Shown here: positions 44,336-52,964 of the stretch, in pieces
How the letters are laid out: every line of letters begins with the position of its first letter
Position numbering within the stretch: position 1 is the first letter of the stretch
DNA from: Bradyrhizobium quebecense
GTDB taxonomy: Bacteria > Pseudomonadota > Alphaproteobacteria > Rhizobiales > Xanthobacteraceae
Assembly: GCF_013373795.3 (NCBI RefSeq)
Contig: NZ_CP088022.1
Span: forward strand, 806,001 to 870,000
DNA: 64,000 bases
Reading direction: 5' to 3'
Translations under genes and position numbers: made by a program
The notes under the pieces: generated by a model
Database searches by the model: none
What the model was told of the DNA's origin: nothing
What the model saw: only the letters and a program-made list of their open reading frames with translations

Positions 44336-44406
44336 TTGACTTTCGGATCAAGCCGGATTATTCGTTTGTATACGAATGATCGTATACAAACGATCCGGCC
44401 GGTCAA
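44336..44406. promoter_or_regulatory. Divergent promoter region with double operator
   Basis: A perfect 14-bp inverted repeat, TCGTTTGTATACGA (44362-44375) and its complement (44380-44393), contains two copies of the operator core: TTTGTATACGAA (44365-44376) and ATCGTATACAAA (44379-44390). Plus-strand -35 TTGACT is at 44336-44341, with the -10 area entering the repeat; the minus-strand -35 TTGACC is at 44401-44406, with its -10 area on the other side. One repressor could shut both promoters. Same core as at 31979-31990 and 32113-32124. Confidence 0.7.
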
Positions 44407-44454
44407 CGGGGTTCAAGTCCCTTTCCGCCGCAGCACAAATCAGGGATTGGTGCG

Positions 44455-45228
44455 ATGAGCAATTTCAACCAGGAAAGCGTCCTCAGCGTTCATCACTGGA
44501 CCGACACGCTGTTCTCCTTCAAGACCACGCGCAATCCGTCGTTCCGCTTCCGCAACGGCGAGTTCACCATGATCGGGCTCAAGGTCGGCGAGAGGCCGCT
44601 GCTGCGGGCCTACAGCGTCGCCAGCGCGAACTACGAGGACACGCTCGAGTTCTTCTCGATCAAGGTTCCGGACGGCCCGCTGACCTCGCGTCTCCAGCAC
44701 CTCAAGGAAGGCGACGAGATCATCGTCAGCCGCAAGGCCACCGGCACGCTGGTCATCGACAACCTCGAGGACGGCCGCAACCTCTATCTGATCGGCACCG
44801 GCACGGGCCTCGCGCCGTTCCTCAGCGTGATCAAGGATCCCGAGACCTATGATCGCTTCGAGAAGGTCGTGCTGCTGCACGGCTGCCGCCGCGTCAAGGA
44901 GCTCGCCTATGGTGAGATGATCACCGAGAAGCTGCCGCAGGACGAGTTGATCGGCGATCTGGTGCGCGATCAGCTGATCTATTACCCGACCGTGACGCGC
45001 GATCCGTTCCGCAATCGCGGCCGCATCACCGACCTCATCACCTCGGGCAAGCTGTTCGCCGACATCGGCCTGCCGGCGCTCGATGCCGCACATGACCGCG
45101 TCATGATCTGCGGCTCGCCGGCGCTGGTCGCCGACACCCGCACGCTGCTGGGCGGCCGCGGCTTCGTGGAAGGCAATCACGGTGAGCCCGCCCAGTTCGT
45201 GGTGGAGAAGGCGTTCGCCGAGCGCTGA
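44455..45228 (+). CDS. fpr: Ferredoxin-NADP reductase
   Basis: 257 residues, bacterial Fpr type. FAD-binding RAYSVAS near residue 52, NADP-binding GTGTGLAPF near residue 118, and CGSPALVADTRTLL toward the C-terminus. It moves electrons between NADPH and ferredoxin or flavodoxin. The 6-hydroxynicotinate reductase needs low-potential ferredoxin electrons, and this gene shares the operator-bearing promoter region with the enamidase, so a dedicated supply of reductant is the likely role; a general Fpr is the alternative. Confidence 0.92.
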   Translation: MSNFNQESVLSVHHWTDTLFSFKTTRNPSFRFRNGEFTMIGLKVGERPLLRAYSVASANYEDTLEFFSIKVPDGPLTSRLQHLKEGDEIIVSRKATGTLVIDNLEDGRNLYLIGTGTGLAPFLSVIKDPETYDRFEKVVLLHGCRRVKELAYGEMITEKLPQDELIGDLVRDQLIYYPTVTRDPFRNRGRITDLITSGKLFADIGLPALDAAHDRVMICGSPALVADTRTLLGGRGFVEGNHGEPAQFVVEKAFAER

Positions 45229-45251
45229 TCTTCGCAGTGATCTCTAGCCCC

Positions 45252-45367
45252 GTCATTGCGAGGAGTTTGGGGCAAGATTGCAAAGCAATTTTGCGCTGAA
45301 GCGATGAAGCAATCCATCTTCCGGTACAGCCGGGAGCAATGGATTGCTTCGCGTCGCTTGCAATGAC
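45252..45367. repeat. Palindromic dispersed repeat (family 1), longer copy
   Basis: Shares GTCATTGCGAGGAG, GAAGCAATCCAT and ATGGATTGCTTCGC with 11617-11699 but has about 30 extra bases in the left arm. It fills the gap between convergent fpr and soxA. Confidence 0.85.
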
Positions 45368-45383
45368 GTGGATCGAGCCGAGG

Positions 45384-46157
45384 CTAAGGCCTGACCGCCG
45401 GCGTCTCGATCGGCATGCCACGCGCCCGCGACATCAGATAGAGCTCGAGCTCGACCAGCTCGGGCGAGCCGTAGTCGTAGGCCTGCGCCCGGATCCCGGT
45501 GATGCAGGCGCGCAGCCGCCGCTGCAGCGACCCGAGCGACTGCCATTCCAGCCGGTACAGCGGATAGCCGGTCGGCTGTCCCTGCGTGATCGCGCTTCCC
45601 GCGAGCTTCTTGTCCCAATTGTCGTCGTGGCAGTTGGTGCAGCCGAGATTGAGCTGGCCCTGCCGCTGCATGAACAGCGCGTGGCCCTTCGCGACGAATG
45701 GCGCCAGCTCCGGATCGTCGCCGGTCGCGATCGGCATGCCGCGCGACTGCTGCGCGACATAGGCGGTCAGCGCCAGCAGTTCGCGGCTTTCATAGGCAAA
45801 TGGCGATGCCTGCTGGTGGTTGGTGCGGCAGAGGTTGATCCGCGCTTCGAGGTCGACCGGTCTTCCCAGCGCCTTCTCGAAGGCGGGGTAGTGCGCCGCG
45901 ACGCCCTTCATGCTGATGCGCGCATCATTGTGGCAGTCGGCGCAGGCCCTTTCCGCGCTGCCGGCCTTGCGCGTCCACAATGCCTCGCCGTCGAGCACGA
46001 ACAGCATGCCGGGATTGGCGGTGTCCTCGTCCTGCATCGCCTTGGTGTCCGTGCTCATGAAGCTGTAGCCGGAGCGGCGGTCGGCTTGCGAAATCTCCGC
46101 GGCGAGCGCTGTGCCCGCCATCGCCGTCAGCAGCGCGATGCAGACCGAAATCCTCAT
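45384..46157 (-). CDS. soxA: Di-heme c-type cytochrome SoxA
   Basis: 257 residues, exported (MRISVCIALLTAMAGTALAA). Two CxxCH heme sites: CADCH near residue 73 and CTNCH near residue 178. The Cys that forms the active-site heme ligand in SoxA is represented by RRLRACITGIRAQ in the C-terminal part. With SoxX it links sulfur substrates to the SoxY carrier in the periplasm. The ATG at 46157 overlaps the soxZ stop. Last gene of the minus-strand operon. Confidence 0.92.
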   Translation of the reverse strand: MRISVCIALLTAMAGTALAAEISQADRRSGYSFMSTDTKAMQDEDTANPGMLFVLDGEALWTRKAGSAERACADCHNDARISMKGVAAHYPAFEKALGRPVDLEARINLCRTNHQQASPFAYESRELLALTAYVAQQSRGMPIATGDDPELAPFVAKGHALFMQRQGQLNLGCTNCHDDNWDKKLAGSAITQGQPTGYPLYRLEWQSLGSLQRRLRACITGIRAQAYDYGSPELVELELYLMSRARGMPIETPAVRP

Positions 46158-46474
46158 TCGACCGTGATCGAAGCCTGCGCGGTCTCCGAAAATCCCTTGT
46201 CGCCGATCCATTCGAACTCGAACTTGCCGCTCTCGGTCACGGTGGTGAAGAAGGTGATGAACGGATTGGCCGCGATCGCCGGATAAAGATCGGCGCGGAA
46301 CACCTCCGCGCCGTTGAAGCGGCAAATGAAACTCGTGATGATATCGCGCGGCACCACGTCGCCCGACGCGGTGTGGCGATAGCCGGTCTCCATGATGTGC
46401 GACATCAGGGTCTTGATCTCGATGACGCTGCCGCGCTTGGCCTTGGCCGGCACGTTGATCAGGGCCGACGGCAT
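46154..46474 (-). CDS. soxZ: Sulfur-carrier complex subunit SoxZ
   Basis: 106 residues, normal length. Immunoglobulin-like fold with family blocks KAKRGSVIEIKTLMSHIMET, FICRFNGAEVFRADLYPAIA, ANPFITFFTTVTESGKFEFE. It is the partner of SoxY in the periplasm and, like other SoxZ proteins, has no signal peptide of its own, being carried out with SoxY. Overlaps soxY by one base and soxA by four. Confidence 0.95.
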   Translation of the reverse strand: MPSALINVPAKAKRGSVIEIKTLMSHIMETGYRHTASGDVVPRDIITSFICRFNGAEVFRADLYPAIAANPFITFFTTVTESGKFEFEWIGDKGFSETAQASITVE

Positions 46475-46938
46475 CAGATCGCCTCCTCGGTGCAGGCGGC
46501 GAGCGTCACCACGACGTCAGCGGTTGCCGACCAGAACGTGTCGTCGGACAGCCGCGCGATGGCGGTGACCTTCTGGCTGTCGGCGAGGCGGATGCGGGTC
46601 GATATTTGGGCGCGCCCGGCGCGCGGCCCGAGATAGAAATTGCCGATGTTCGGCTGCGGGTTCTTCTCGTTGAAAACGTGGATGCTCTTCACATACTCGT
46701 CCGCCGACATCGGGCTCGTGACGCTGACCGTCATCGGCACGGTGTTGCCGTTCTCAACCAGCGGCGGGATGTCGAGCTTGACCTTGCCGGTCCGCACATT
46801 GGCCTCGCCGACGACATTGCGGATCGCTGCCTGCAGCACCGCCGGCGTGGCGTCGGCAGGGCGCACGATCACCAGTGCCGCGGCGCCTCCAGCGAGGCTC
46901 AGGAATGTCCGGCGAGAGGTGTGGTCGGAATCCACCAT
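46474..46938 (-). CDS. soxY: Sulfur-carrier protein SoxY with atypical C-terminus
   Basis: 154 residues. Twin-arginine signal (TSRRTFLSLAGGAAAL), then the SoxY domain (LDIPPLVENGNTVPMTVSV; YVKSIHVFNEKNPQPNIGNF). Canonical SoxY ends in a flexible GGCGG arm whose Cys carries the sulfur substrate. Here the end reads TLAACTEEAI: one Cys remains at about residue 149, but the flanking glycines are gone and four residues follow. The protein may still be loaded, or may have changed function. Confidence 0.9.
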   Translation of the reverse strand: MVDSDHTSRRTFLSLAGGAAALVIVRPADATPAVLQAAIRNVVGEANVRTGKVKLDIPPLVENGNTVPMTVSVTSPMSADEYVKSIHVFNEKNPQPNIGNFYLGPRAGRAQISTRIRLADSQKVTAIARLSDDTFWSATADVVVTLAACTEEAI

Positions 46939-46946
46939 CGTTTGTC

Positions 46947-47402
46947 CTAGTTCCGCAATGTCACAAGATACGCCACGATATCCTCGATCTGTTCCGCGGA
47001 CAGGATCGGCTTGCCGCGCCATGAGGCGCCGACACGCGTGAGCCCGTCGACGCGATAGTATGAGGGCATGATCGTCGCCGCATTGAGATGCGATGCATCG
47101 ACAAGCCGGAGCCGCAACTCTCCTTCCGACCAGCGGCTGCCGGTGCCTGCGAGGCTCGGCGCGAGGTCGCCCTGAAACGCCTGTTCGGGAAATGGGCCGC
47201 TGTGGCAGAGGATGCAAGTGGAGGAACGCTCGACGATTAGCGCACGGCCGCGGGTTGCGTCAGCCTTGGCTCCGGTTAACGAAGCGGGAATCGCATCGCC
47301 GACCACGGTATAGGGGCGCAACTCTTCGGCGCCGGCGGGCGCGCAGGCTGCGAACAATGCCGCGGCGAGCAACGTTGCGAGGGCGAGCCTAGCCAAAGGC
47401 AT
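46947..47402 (-). CDS. soxX: Monoheme c-type cytochrome SoxX
   Basis: 151 residues, exported (signal to about APAGAEE). One heme motif, CILCH, near residue 63 followed by SGPFPEQAFQGDLAPSLAG, and a likely axial Met in ATIMPSYYRV. It forms the SoxAX complex with SoxA. Its start overlaps the end of the flavoprotein gene by 14 bases. Confidence 0.9.
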   Translation of the reverse strand: MPLARLALATLLAAALFAACAPAGAEELRPYTVVGDAIPASLTGAKADATRGRALIVERSSTCILCHSGPFPEQAFQGDLAPSLAGTGSRWSEGELRLRLVDASHLNAATIMPSYYRVDGLTRVGASWRGKPILSAEQIEDIVAYLVTLRN

Positions 47403-48660
47403 CTCCCGTAATCGTCCTGAACCAGTCGAGCGCCTGGTCGGCCTCGCGCTGGCGTACCTCGCGCGGCGCGTCCACTGGGCTCGTGGTCACATCGGCCTCG
47501 GCGTACTGATCCTCCTTGGGCTGATAGATGCCCTTCAGCGAGAACGCATAGCCGGGCGCGACCGTGTTGTAGCAGGCGCCGTCGAGCCGCGCCGTCTCCG
47601 GCGCCTTGCCTGAAAGTGAGCTCACGATCGCGGCCGCAGAGGCCCGGCCTTGCGCCGCCGCGGCGGAGGCCGATTTCGGAATGCCGCCGGCGATCGCGGC
47701 ATCGCCGATGACGTGGATATTGGGCACGAGCTTCGAGGCAAAGCTGACCGGATCGATCGGGCACCAGCCGGTGTGGTCGGCGGCACCCGCGATCTCGGCG
47801 ATCCGGCCGGCTCGCTGCGGCGGGATCACGTTGGCGACCGCAGCGGTGTAATTGCCGAAGTCGGTGACGATCTCGTTGGTCGCCGGATCGATCGACGTCA
47901 CCCGTCCGCCTTGCGACAGTGCGATCCGCTCGATCATCCCGGGATAGAGTTCCGCCCAGGCTTTCTCGAACAGCTTCTGTTGCGAGTAATTGTCCTTGGC
48001 GTCGAGCACCAGGATCTTCGACTTCGGCTTCTTCGCCTTCAGGTAATGCGCGATCAGGCTGGCCCGCTCGTAAGGCGCCGGCGGGCAGCGCAACGGCGCG
48101 GCCGGCACCGCGATCACGACCAGGCCGCCATCGTCCATGGCTTCAAGCTGCTTGCGCAGGAGCAGGGTCTGCGCGCCGGCCTTCCAGGCATGCGGCATCT
48201 TCTCGGCGGCCGCCTCGTCATAGCCGGAGAGGGCGTCGAAGCGCATGTCGATGCCGGGGGCGAGCACAAGCCGGTCGTAGGAGAGCGTTGTACCGTCGGA
48301 AAGAGTGATGGCGCGTGCCTGCGCATCGACCTTGGTGGCCGCCTGGGCGGCGACCGTGATGCCGTCGGCTGCGATCTTGTCGTAGCTGAACTGCTGCGCG
48401 GAGAGCTCACGCAGGCCTGCGATCACCTCGTTGCTGAACGGGCAGGCGGTGAAGGTCTTGTTGGGTTCGATCAGCGTGATCTGAAGCTTGGCATCGAGCC
48501 GCCGCAGCGCCCGCGCGCAGGCCGCGCCGCCAAAACCGCCGCCGATCACCGCGATGCGCGGTGTGCCTTGTGCCAGCGACGGACGCGCCAGTGCCGCCGC
48601 TGCGACGGCAGCGGCGCCACGGACCACTTCCCTGCGCGTCGGATGACGCGTGACGGCCAT
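47389..48660 (-). CDS. soxF: Sulfide dehydrogenase flavoprotein (FccB/SoxF-like)
   Basis: 423 residues. Twin-arginine signal (TRREVVRGAAAVAAAALA), then FAD-binding IAVIGGGFGGAACARALRRL. Cys in FTACPFSNEVIAG and in GWCPIDPVSF match the redox-active disulfide pair of flavocytochrome c sulfide dehydrogenase. The C-terminal domain includes YNTVAPGYAFSLKGIYQP. It oxidises sulfide in the periplasm, passing electrons to a cytochrome c partner; no separate cytochrome subunit gene (FccA) is next to it, but SoxX follows. Confidence 0.88.
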   Translation of the reverse strand: MAVTRHPTRREVVRGAAAVAAAALARPSLAQGTPRIAVIGGGFGGAACARALRRLDAKLQITLIEPNKTFTACPFSNEVIAGLRELSAQQFSYDKIAADGITVAAQAATKVDAQARAITLSDGTTLSYDRLVLAPGIDMRFDALSGYDEAAAEKMPHAWKAGAQTLLLRKQLEAMDDGGLVVIAVPAAPLRCPPAPYERASLIAHYLKAKKPKSKILVLDAKDNYSQQKLFEKAWAELYPGMIERIALSQGGRVTSIDPATNEIVTDFGNYTAAVANVIPPQRAGRIAEIAGAADHTGWCPIDPVSFASKLVPNIHVIGDAAIAGGIPKSASAAAAQGRASAAAIVSSLSGKAPETARLDGACYNTVAPGYAFSLKGIYQPKEDQYAEADVTTSPVDAPREVRQREADQALDWFRTITGDAFG

Positions 48661-48712
48661 GCAAGAGAATCCGAAAAAGGAAGCGGCGGTCGGGCCGCCG
48701 CTTCAGGTTTGA

Positions 48713-50911
48713 TCAGGTGAACGAGATGTTCTGGTTGCGCAGCGGGAAAGTACGTATGCGTTTTCCCGTCGCGGCGAAATAGGCATTGAGCACCGCCGGC
48801 GCCGCAACGCCGATGGTCGGCTCGCCGACGCCGCCCCAGAACCCGCCGCTCGGCACCATCACCGACTCCACCTTCGGCATTTCGTTGATGCGCATCGAGT
48901 TGTAGGTGTCGAAATTGGTCTGCTCGATGCGGCCGTCCTTCACGGTGCAGCCGCCGTAGAACAGCGCGCTCAGGCCGTAGACGAAGGAGCCCGCGATCTG
49001 CCGCTCCACCTGCGCCGGATTGACGACATAGCCGGGATCGGTGGAGGCGACGATGCGATGCACCTTGATCTTGCTGCCGTCGGTCACCGAGATCTCGGCG
49101 GCGCCGGCAACGTAGCTGCCATAGCCCATCACCTGCGCGATGCCGCGATAGACGCCCTGCGGCGCCGGCGTGCCCCAGCCGATCTTCTCGGCCACGGCGT
49201 TGAGCACGGCGAGATGCTTGGGGTGCTTGCCCATCAGCTTGCGGCGGAATTCGAGCGGGTCCTGGCCGGCAGCCTGGGCCAGTTCGTCCATGAAACATTC
49301 CAGGTAGATCGCGTTGTGATTGACGTTGACGCCGCGCCAGAAGCCCGGCGGGACGTGCGGGTTGCGCATCGCATGCTCGACCAGCAAATTCGGCACCGAA
49401 TAGCCGATCGCGGCCTCGCCGGATTGCGCGACGCCCTGGAACGCGGCGGGGTCCATGCCGTTCTGCAGCGCTTCCGGGCGCACCGAGAACAGGATCGACT
49501 GCCCCGACAGCCGGTAGTGCAGCGCGACCAGATTGTTGTCGGCATCGAACGCGCCGGTCAGCTTGCACTGGGTGATCGGGTGGTACTTGCCGTGCTGCAT
49601 GTCCTCTTCGCGCGACCACAACAGCTTGATCGGCGTGCCCGGCATCTGCTTGGCGATCGCCACCGCCTGCCGCACATAGTCGGTCATGCCGCGCCGGCCG
49701 AAGCCGCCGCCGAGCATCAGCTTGTGCACATCGACCTTCTCGGCCGGCAGGCCGGAGGCCTCGAGCGCCGCCGCGAACGCCGCCTCGCCATTCTGCGTGC
49801 CGCACCACACCTCGCATTTGTCCGGCGTGTAGAGCACGGTGGCGTTCATCGGCTCCATCGTGGCGTGGTTCTGGTAGGGATAGCTGTAGACCGCCTCGAC
49901 CTTCTTGGCCGCGCCGGCGATGGCTGCCTTTGCGTCGCCGTTCTGGTTGCCGATGTAGGCCGGCTGCGCATTGTCGAGGCCTTCGGCGAGCCACTTCGCT
50001 ATCGTCTCGCTGGAGACCTTTGCATTGTCGCCTTCATCCCAGACGATCGGCAGTGCATCCAGCGCGGTCTTGGCGTGCCACCAGGTGTCGGCGACGACGG
50101 CAACGGCGCTGTCGCCGACCGGCACCACCTTCTTGACGCCCTTCATGCCGGCGATCTTGGCTTCGTCGAAGCTCTTCACCTTGCCGCCGAACACCGGGCA
50201 GTCCTTGATCGCGGCGTTCAGCATGCCCGGCAGCTTGACGTCGATGCCATAGGTCATCTTGCCGGTGGTCTTGTCGACGGTATCAAGCCGCTTCAGGCCC
50301 TTGCCGGCGATGGTCCAGTCCTTCGGGTCCTTCAGCTTGACGTCGGCCGGCGGATCGAGCCTGGCGGCGGCTTCCGCGACCTTGCCGTAGGTCGTGGTCT
50401 TGCCCGAGGGCGTGTGGGTGATCTCTCCGTTCGTGACCTTGCACTCCGAGACCGGCACCTTCCACTCATTGGCCGCGGCCTGGATCAGCATCACACGTGC
50501 GGTGGCGCCGCCCTTGCGGACATAGTCCTGCGAGCTGCGGATGCCACGGCTGCCGCCGGTGGAGAAATCGCCCCAGGCGCGCTTGCGGGCGACGCTCTGG
50601 CCGGGCGTCGGATATTCGGTGGTGACCTTCGACCAGTCGCATTCCAGTTCCTCGGCGACGAGCTGGGCGAGGCCGGTGAGCGTGCCCTGGCCCATCTCGG
50701 AGCGGGCGATGCGGATCACCACGGTGTCGTCGGGCCGGATCACGACCCAGGCATTAACTTCAGGCGCGCCGTCGGCTGCGCGCACCACGGAGGGGCCGCC
50801 GAACGGCAGATCGAGGCCGAGCGCAAGACCGGCGCCGGCGGTTGCCGTGCCGATCACGAAGGCGCGGCGATTAAGTTTTGGCATGACGTGCTGGTTGACT
50901 TGCAGATTCAT
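48713..50911 (-). CDS. Periplasmic-type molybdopterin aldehyde/heterocycle oxidoreductase, large subunit (IorB-like)
   Basis: 732 residues, xanthine dehydrogenase family, isoquinoline 1-oxidoreductase beta-like. A twin-arginine signal is present (LNRRAFVIGTATAGAGLALG). Mo-domain landmarks: IARSEMGQGTLTGLAQLVAE, MLGGGFGRRGMTDY and catalytic-region Glu in GGVGEPTIGVAAPAVLNAYF. The ATG at 50911 has AGGAGG upstream. Pairs with the [2Fe-2S] gene ten bases upstream. The soxF gene follows after 52 bp on the same strand. Substrate unknown: N-heterocycle or aldehyde. Confidence 0.9.
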   Translation of the reverse strand: MNLQVNQHVMPKLNRRAFVIGTATAGAGLALGLDLPFGGPSVVRAADGAPEVNAWVVIRPDDTVVIRIARSEMGQGTLTGLAQLVAEELECDWSKVTTEYPTPGQSVARKRAWGDFSTGGSRGIRSSQDYVRKGGATARVMLIQAAANEWKVPVSECKVTNGEITHTPSGKTTTYGKVAEAAARLDPPADVKLKDPKDWTIAGKGLKRLDTVDKTTGKMTYGIDVKLPGMLNAAIKDCPVFGGKVKSFDEAKIAGMKGVKKVVPVGDSAVAVVADTWWHAKTALDALPIVWDEGDNAKVSSETIAKWLAEGLDNAQPAYIGNQNGDAKAAIAGAAKKVEAVYSYPYQNHATMEPMNATVLYTPDKCEVWCGTQNGEAAFAAALEASGLPAEKVDVHKLMLGGGFGRRGMTDYVRQAVAIAKQMPGTPIKLLWSREEDMQHGKYHPITQCKLTGAFDADNNLVALHYRLSGQSILFSVRPEALQNGMDPAAFQGVAQSGEAAIGYSVPNLLVEHAMRNPHVPPGFWRGVNVNHNAIYLECFMDELAQAAGQDPLEFRRKLMGKHPKHLAVLNAVAEKIGWGTPAPQGVYRGIAQVMGYGSYVAGAAEISVTDGSKIKVHRIVASTDPGYVVNPAQVERQIAGSFVYGLSALFYGGCTVKDGRIEQTNFDTYNSMRINEMPKVESVMVPSGGFWGGVGEPTIGVAAPAVLNAYFAATGKRIRTFPLRNQNISFT

Positions 50912-50921
50912 GGCTGCCTCC

Positions 50922-51371
50922 TCATGCGTTCGCGGCAGCATGGATCGCCTCGCGTACCTGCTGGAAGGTCCCGCAGCGGCAGATATTGGTGATGGCGTCG
51001 TTGATGTCGTCGTCGGTCGGCTTCGGGTTTTCTTTCAACAGCGCCGCGACGGCCATGATCATGCCGCTCTGGCAATAGCCGCATTGCGGCACGTCGTTCG
51101 CGATCCAGGCGAGCTGCACCTTGTGCATCACGCCGCCCGCCGCGAGGCCCTCGATCGTGGTGATGTCCTTGCCGGCCACTTCGCGCACCGTCACGCCGCA
51201 GGAGCGCATCGCGACGCCGTCGATATGCACCGTGCAGGCGCCGCATTGTGCAATGCCGCAGCCGTATTTGGTCCCCGTCAGTCCGACATTCTCGCGAATC
51301 GCCCACAGCAGTGGCGTGTCGTCCTCGACGTCCACATTGATTGTCTTGCCGTTGATTTTGAGGTTTGCCAT
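50922..51371 (-). CDS. [2Fe-2S] small subunit of Mo oxidoreductase (IorA-like)
   Basis: 149 residues. First cluster in [17 protein letters not shown] with AMRSCG, second in [12 protein letters not shown] and NICRCGTF. No signal peptide, so it is probably exported folded together with the twin-arginine large subunit. First gene of the operon that runs through soxFXYZA. Confidence 0.93.
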   Translation of the reverse strand: MANLKINGKTINVDVEDDTPLLWAIRENVGLTGTKYGCGIAQCGACTVHIDGVAMRSCGVTVREVAGKDITTIEGLAAGGVMHKVQLAWIANDVPQCGYCQSGMIMAVAALLKENPKPTDDDINDAITNICRCGTFQQVREAIHAAANA

Positions 51372-51524
51372 CGCTTTCCCCTGAATGGTCCGATCCTCCG
51401 ATCGGACTTCGGGGCGATGTTGGCCTTGAAACTGGAACGGTTCAAATCAAGAAAACGCGTTTGCAGCGCGGAAGAAAGTTGACGGCGCGGTGTTTGGTCG
51501 CGCCCCGCGCGCGCAACATGCCTG

Positions 51525-52964
51525 TCATGTCTTTTGCGGCGAAGCGACGGCCAGGCGCAGGAAGCTCATGACGCTGCCGAGCGCTGCAAATCCTGCACCC
51601 AGCGCCAGTGCGACGGTGGCGCCCTCGCGACCAGCGAGTGCGAAGCAGAGCGCGGCCAGCGCAGCGCCGGTGGTCTGTCCGGTCAACCGCGCGGTCGCGA
51701 CGATGCTGCTGGCGCTGCCGCTGCGATGCGACGGCGCGCTCGACATGATCGCCTTCATGTTGGGGGTCTGGAAGAACCCGAAGCCGATGCCGCAGATCAT
51801 GGTGCGCCAGACGATGTTGGCGACGCCGGGCTCGGCCGGCAGGGTCGCGAGCAGCACCATGCCGAGGCCCAGCAGCAGCATGCCGATGCCACCGAGGATG
51901 CCGGCCGGATAGCGATCCGACAACCGGCCGCCGATCGGCGCCATGAAGGCGACCACCAGCGGCCAGGGCGTCATGAAGAAACCGGTCTCGACCTGCGAGC
52001 GGTGCAGAATGTCCTCGAAGTAGAACGGCAGCGATACGAAGGCGAGGCCCTGCACAGCAAATGAGCAGACGGCGGTCGCTGCCGACAGCGCGAAGATCGG
52101 ACGGCGGAACAGGTCGATCGGCAGCATCGGCGCCGGATGATCCGCATGCCGCCGGGTCAGGATCCAGCCGAACAGGAGGGCGCCGGCGAACTCCGAGATG
52201 ACAAGCGCAGGCGCCGCCTTGTGAGCGGCGCTGCCGATGCTGATGATGAAGAGCCCGAGGCAGGCGCAGGCCAGCGCCGCACCGGCAAAGTCGAAGGCGT
52301 GGGTGGCGCGCGGCGTCTTCGGCAGCGTCTTCATGCCGATCAGCAACGCGACGATGCCGAAGGGAATGTTGACGGCGAACAGCCAGGGCCACGGGCCGAG
52401 AGCGAGGATGCCGGAGGCGATGGTCGGCCCGAGCGACATGGCGCTCGCGACCACGAGCGCATTGTGGCCGAAGCCGCGGCCGAGCATCCGGCTCGGATAG
52501 ACGAAGCGGACCAGCGCGGTGTTGACGCTCATCAGGCCGCTGGCGCCAAGCCCCTGCAAGGTGCGCGCGACCAGGAGGCTCGGCAGCGACCACGCCAGCG
52601 CACAGCCAATTGACGCCAATGTGAACAGCAGGAGACCGCCGAGATAGATGCGTTGATGGCCGACGATTTCGCCGAGCGCACCGAGCGGCAGCAGCGTTGC
52701 GACGAGGGCGATCTGGTAGACGTTGACGACCCAGACCACCTCGGCAGGGCTGACATGCAGGTCGTTGGCGATCGCGGGCAGCGCGATGTTGGCGATCGCG
52801 GTATCGAGCGAGGCCATCGCCAGCGCCGTGAAGACCGCGGCCACCGCCCAGCGCCGCCGCTCCCAAGGCAATCCATCCGGCAATCCATCAGTGATCGGCG
52901 CCGCTGCCGCACCTGATATCGGGGTCTTCTCGAGCATGTCTGAAATTGTCTCCGGGACCGCCAT
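51525..52964 (-). CDS. MFS transporter, DHA2 (14-helix drug exporter) type
   Basis: 479 residues, about 14 membrane helices. Motif A-like regions GEIVGHQRIYLGG and the motif C-like segment LGPTIASGILALGPWPWLFA, plus ALAMASLDTAIANIALPAIA with the DHA2 motif D in the first helix. Probably proton-driven export of a drug or metabolite. The start at 52964 lacks a strong ribosome site; an ATG at 52937 is possible. Stands alone between two intergenic gaps. Confidence 0.9.
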   Translation of the reverse strand: MAVPETISDMLEKTPISGAAAAPITDGLPDGLPWERRRWAVAAVFTALAMASLDTAIANIALPAIANDLHVSPAEVVWVVNVYQIALVATLLPLGALGEIVGHQRIYLGGLLLFTLASIGCALAWSLPSLLVARTLQGLGASGLMSVNTALVRFVYPSRMLGRGFGHNALVVASAMSLGPTIASGILALGPWPWLFAVNIPFGIVALLIGMKTLPKTPRATHAFDFAGAALACACLGLFIISIGSAAHKAAPALVISEFAGALLFGWILTRRHADHPAPMLPIDLFRRPIFALSAATAVCSFAVQGLAFVSLPFYFEDILHRSQVETGFFMTPWPLVVAFMAPIGGRLSDRYPAGILGGIGMLLLGLGMVLLATLPAEPGVANIVWRTMICGIGFGFFQTPNMKAIMSSAPSHRSGSASSIVATARLTGQTTGAALAALCFALAGREGATVALALGAGFAALGSVMSFLRLAVASPQKT

